Of a DNA stretch of 64,000 nucleotides, positions 61,138-64,000 are shown one piece after another. Location of the stretch: positions 186,001 to 250,000 of the forward strand of contig NZ_JBAJMV010000001.1 of the NCBI RefSeq assembly GCF_036880965.1. Reading direction: 5' to 3'. Position 1 is the stretch's first letter, and every line of letters starts with the position of its first letter. A model generated the notes under the pieces. The model worked only from the letters and a program-made list of their open reading frames with translations, was not told the DNA's origin and did not search any database. This DNA comes from JAUASW01 sp036880965 (lineage in GTDB: Bacteria > Pseudomonadota > Gammaproteobacteria > Burkholderiales > Burkholderiaceae_C). The position numbers were made by a program, and so were the translations under genes.

Positions 61138-62526
61138 TCAGGCAAACAGGCCGAGGTCACGCATGCTGTAGTTGGCGATCTGCGGCATCACCAGCGGCAG
61201 GTTGGTCGCACTCACGCCCATCCAGCTCGCCAAGGTGGCGCCAAGTTGATCGACGGCCGTGGTCGGCAGCAGCCGGCCCTGGCCGACGTCGTCCGGGCCG
61301 TTGATCGAGACCGAAGGCAGTTGTCCGAAGATGCGAGCGCCCTTCACCGCCCCGCCCATGATGAAGTGGTGGCTGCCCCAGCCGTGGTCGGAACCGTCGC
61401 CATTGCTGGTCAGGGTGCGGCCGAAATCGCTGGCGGTGAAGGCGGTGACCTGGTTGTTGGCGCCGATCTCGACCATGGCGTCGTGGAAGCTGGCCATGGC
61501 GCTGCCGATATTGGTGAGCAGGGTCGGATGCTGGTCGGGCAGGAAGTCGTGCAGGTCAAAGCCGCCCAGTGAAACAAAGAAGACCTGGCGGCTCGCGCCG
61601 AGGCTGGAGCGCGCGGCGATCAGCTTGGCCACCATCTGCAGTTGCGCCGCCAGACTGTTCGCTGTGTTGAACGGCGTCTTCAAGGCCGGCAGGCCGGCCA
61701 GTGCAGTGCTGACGATGCTCTGCGCACTGACCGAGCGGCTGACCACGCGGTTGAGCTCCTGTTCCATCCAGTGCGAACGCTGGGCCGTGATCAGGCTGCG
61801 CATGGCATCGGCACAGGCTTGCGAGCCATACATCGCCTTCGTGATGCCGTTGATGGCCACCGCACCATTGGTCGAGAGCTGGTATTGCACCGCCTGCTTG
61901 CCCGACATGAAGACCGCGTTGCCCGAGACATTGATGCAGGTGAAGGTCGAGTTGCCGTTGCTGTTCATGAACAGGTCGCCCAGGCGGCCGCCCCAGCCCG
62001 AGATCGCGCCTTCGGGCGTCGAGGCCTGCCAGACGCTTTGCTGGTCGTTGTGCGAGAACAGCTTGGGCGGCAACGGCACGCTTTGCGCCTTGTACTGGGC
62101 GAGCGTGGTCGGCTGAACCAGCGTGCCGATGTTCGCGAGCACGCCCAGATGGCCGGCATTGAAGATCGGCATCAGCGGGCTGAGCTGCGGCGCCAAGGCC
62201 ATCTGCCGGCCGCTGGGCAGGGCCACGACCGGGTTCAACAGGGTCGCTGTCAACTGATCGCGCGGAGTGGCAATGGTCTGGCGAATGGTCGCGTAGGCGT
62301 TGTAGTTCGTCTGGTCGTAGGGCACCAGGGTGTTGCCGTAGTCATTGCCGCCGTAGAGAAAGATGCAGACCAGGGCCTTGTAGTCAGAGGGCGCACTCTG
62401 CGCCGCTGCCTCGCCGATGGCCGCCAGGTTCAAGGCCCAGGGGGCGGCCACGCCGGTGACACCGAGGGCCGAGGCGCGGCGCAGGAATTCGCGGCGCTGC
62501 ATCGCGCGCAGGTTCGAGACATTCAT
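61138..62526 (-). CDS. DUF1501 family Tat-exported protein
   Basis: This 462-aa protein has a Tat signal (R11-R12, RREFLRRASALGVTG) and the DUF1501 sequence (YGGNDYGNTLVPYD, FSHNDQQSVWQAS, TASDFGRTLTSNGDGSDHGWGSHHFIMGGAVKG). DUF1501 proteins are sulfatase-fold-like and commonly paired with DUF1800 proteins; no function is established. The upstream DUF1800 gene is 140 bases away. CGAGGAGATTTCG precedes the ATG. Confidence 0.92.
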   Translation of the reverse strand: MNVSNLRAMQRREFLRRASALGVTGVAAPWALNLAAIGEAAAQSAPSDYKALVCIFLYGGNDYGNTLVPYDQTNYNAYATIRQTIATPRDQLTATLLNPVVALPSGRQMALAPQLSPLMPIFNAGHLGVLANIGTLVQPTTLAQYKAQSVPLPPKLFSHNDQQSVWQASTPEGAISGWGGRLGDLFMNSNGNSTFTCINVSGNAVFMSGKQAVQYQLSTNGAVAINGITKAMYGSQACADAMRSLITAQRSHWMEQELNRVVSRSVSAQSIVSTALAGLPALKTPFNTANSLAAQLQMVAKLIAARSSLGASRQVFFVSLGGFDLHDFLPDQHPTLLTNIGSAMASFHDAMVEIGANNQVTAFTASDFGRTLTSNGDGSDHGWGSHHFIMGGAVKGARIFGQLPSVSINGPDDVGQGRLLPTTAVDQLGATLASWMGVSATNLPLVMPQIANYSMRDLGLFA

Positions 62527-62665
62527 CGAAATCTCCTCGGCAGCCACAAACCAGTGGTCGCATCGCAAAAAGCAGGTCGAGCCAAGCGGAGCCCGAGGAT
62601 CCGGCTTTGCCGGGCCTGCGGGCTCGCCCCCTTGAGGGGGCGCGCGAAGCGCGTAGGGGGTGGTC
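62527..62665 (-). repeat. REP-like intergenic element between DUF1800 and DUF1501 genes
   Basis: This 139-base gap holds two GC-rich hairpins in tandem, CCCCC-TTGA-GGGGG (62627-62640) and CGCGC-GAA-GCGCG (62641-62653), after a GGCTTTGCCGGGCCTGCGG stretch. From memory, similar intergenic elements are common in Burkholderiales. No other copy was seen in this window. It may stabilise or end the DUF1800 transcript. Confidence 0.6.
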
Positions 62666-64000
62666 TCATTTCTGAATCTGGTATTCGGGCGAGGCCATCA
62701 GCAGAAGGATGGTGGCCTGGATGCGGTTGAGCCGCGCGGTGTCGCTGCTGGCGGTGATGCTGCCCACGGCTGTCTTGATTGCATTGAGCGTGACAACGCT
62801 GATGCCGCCACCCGCCAGCAGCAGCGCCCATTTGTCCACCAGCGCTGGCGCATCATTGGCCAGCGTCAGCTCGGCCGAGTAGTTGGGCTTGAGCTCGCCC
62901 ACGCCGCTGGCAATCACCGTCTGCATGTAGTTGAGATAGCCGGCCACCGTACTCTCGTTGCAGAGCTGGAACTCGGGCGCGGTGACACCGCCGATGCCAA
63001 GGGCAGAGTTCGGCGGCACATAGCCGGGCCGGAAGAAGTTGAAGACCGAGGGGCTGCGCATCGGACTCTGGCCCAGGCGCGTGGACGGGTCAGACAGATT
63101 GCCCACGTTCCACAAGTCAGTGGGCGACGTGAGGCCGGCATTGCGCGCCCACTGCACGAAGCGCTGCACCGGTTCGCGCAGTTTGCCGCTGGCATCGCCC
63201 ACGGGCGCCGAGCGGGCTTCGGTGTCGAGCAGGATGGCCTTCAGCACTGCTTTCAGGTCGCCGCGCTGGCCGCTGCCGTTGTTGTTGAAGACCGCGGCCA
63301 CGCGCTGCACATAGGCAGTGCTGGGGTTGGAGCAGACCAGGCGCTGGATCAACTGCCGGCCGATGAAGGGGCCGACATTGGGATGATTGGCCAGCGTGTC
63401 CAGCGCCGTCTTCAGGGCCGTTGGGCCATCGGCCGTGGACGGGATATCGACATCGAGCACCTTCTTGGCGCCGGTCGAGAAGCGGTTGGCGAGATGCACC
63501 ATCGGGCGCTTTGCATGGCCCGGCTCGGTGCTCGAGGCATTGTCGAATTCCCAGCCGGTGAGCACCCGCGCCAGATCGGTGATATTGGCCTGCGTGTAGC
63601 TATCCAGAGGCTTGCCGTCGGTGCCGAGCTTGGGCGTGCCGTCGATATTGAGCTGCACCAGGCCGATGGTGAACAGCTGCATCACCTCGCGGGCGTAGTT
63701 CTCGTCGGGCACGCGGCCCGTGGCCGCATCTTCCTTGCGGTTGCCCCGCATGTTCAGGTACACGCCCATGGCCGGCGACAAGGTCACCGCATTCAGCAGG
63801 TCGCGGTAGTTGCCGAAGGCGTGCTCCCCAAGCCAGTCCACATAGGCGGCAGTCATGAAGGCCGGCCAGTTGACCGGCAGGCCGTTCATCGACACCACGA
63901 AGATCTCTGACAAGGCCAGCACCATGCGCTGGCGCAACTGGTCGGGCGATCCAATCAACTGGCGCCAGATCGTGTTGTCGGCGCCTGCCAGGCTGTTGAG
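62666..64000 (-). CDS. DUF1800 family protein, N-terminus cut by window edge
   Basis: This protein (445 residues visible) continues beyond the right edge, so the start is missing. It has the DUF1800 sequence: QRMVLALSEIFVVSMNGL, YRDLLNAVTLSPAMGVYLNMRGN, PDENYAREVMQLFTIGLVQLN, and the C-terminal NPSTAYVQRVAAVFNNNG...LLMASPEYQIQK. DUF1800 proteins pair with DUF1501 proteins and are widespread in betaproteobacteria and Planctomycetes; function unknown. The downstream DUF1501 gene is separated by a REP-like element. Confidence 0.9.
   Translation of the reverse strand, partial: LNSLAGADNTIWRQLIGSPDQLRQRMVLALSEIFVVSMNGLPVNWPAFMTAAYVDWLGEHAFGNYRDLLNAVTLSPAMGVYLNMRGNRKEDAATGRVPDENYAREVMQLFTIGLVQLNIDGTPKLGTDGKPLDSYTQANITDLARVLTGWEFDNASSTEPGHAKRPMVHLANRFSTGAKKVLDVDIPSTADGPTALKTALDTLANHPNVGPFIGRQLIQRLVCSNPSTAYVQRVAAVFNNNGSGQRGDLKAVLKAILLDTEARSAPVGDASGKLREPVQRFVQWARNAGLTSPTDLWNVGNLSDPSTRLGQSPMRSPSVFNFFRPGYVPPNSALGIGGVTAPEFQLCNESTVAGYLNYMQTVIASGVGELKPNYSAELTLANDAPALVDKWALLLAGGGISVVTLNAIKTAVGSITASSDTARLNRIQATILLLMASPEYQIQK

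Overview
The window is a high-GC chromosomal segment of a betaproteobacterium, most likely of the order Burkholderiales. The evidence is the Burkholderiales-type small genes (a DUF3149 protein, a small Trp-rich protein), an IlvD/LysR pair, many c-type cytochromes, and a complete Sox thiosulfate-oxidation system that includes SoxCD. Genes are dense on both strands. I see no prophage, insertion sequence or CRISPR array. The first gene (a sensor kinase) and the last (a DUF1800 protein) are cut by the window edges.

Bases 1-12000 hold a sensor-kinase end, a DUF3422 membrane protein translationally coupled to an FNR/CRP-type regulator, an ArsR repressor, three small c-type cytochromes, two chemoreceptors and a Cache-type sensor kinase, and a SoxW/SoxH-like pair (a TlpA thioredoxin and a metallo-beta-lactamase-fold hydrolase).

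Bases 12000-31400 are a sulfur-oxidation island. It contains a flavocytochrome c sulfide dehydrogenase (fccAB/soxEF); a TonB-like protein; an ArsR-rhodanese fusion regulator behind a perfect 34-nt palindrome, followed by an MFS transporter; a tightly packed seven-gene minus-strand run (three YeeE/YedE proteins, an NPCGPA-repeat peptide, an uncharacterised protein, a periplasmic tandem rhodanese and a dihaem cytochrome); a divergent periplasmic DsrE protein; and the sox run arsR-soxC-soxD-soxY-soxZ-soxA-soxX-soxB followed by a FadL-type porin and a DUF302 lipoprotein. Together these encode sulfane-sulfur import, sulfide oxidation, and oxidation of thiosulfate to sulfate on the SoxYZ carrier, with electrons passed to small periplasmic cytochromes. 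Intrinsic terminator-like hairpins lie inside the sox run (soxD/soxY and soxX/soxB). Each of the three ArsR-family genes has an inverted repeat against its start codon.

Bases 31400-64000 are mostly housekeeping: two identical tRNA-Val(CAC) genes, dnaQ, lgt, a TPR protein, LysR/ilvD, another cytochrome c, two large Tat-lipoproteins of unknown role, acs, a YqhA-family protein, class I fumarase, a zinc alcohol dehydrogenase, an MscS channel, a deacetylase-fold enzyme, a moxR-DUF58-transglutaminase-mltB group, comEC, a RidA-family protein, dsbB, a UbiH-family monooxygenase, gamma-glutamyltransferase, and a DUF1501/DUF1800 pair. All functional calls come from reading translated sequence and motifs by eye; no database search was run.
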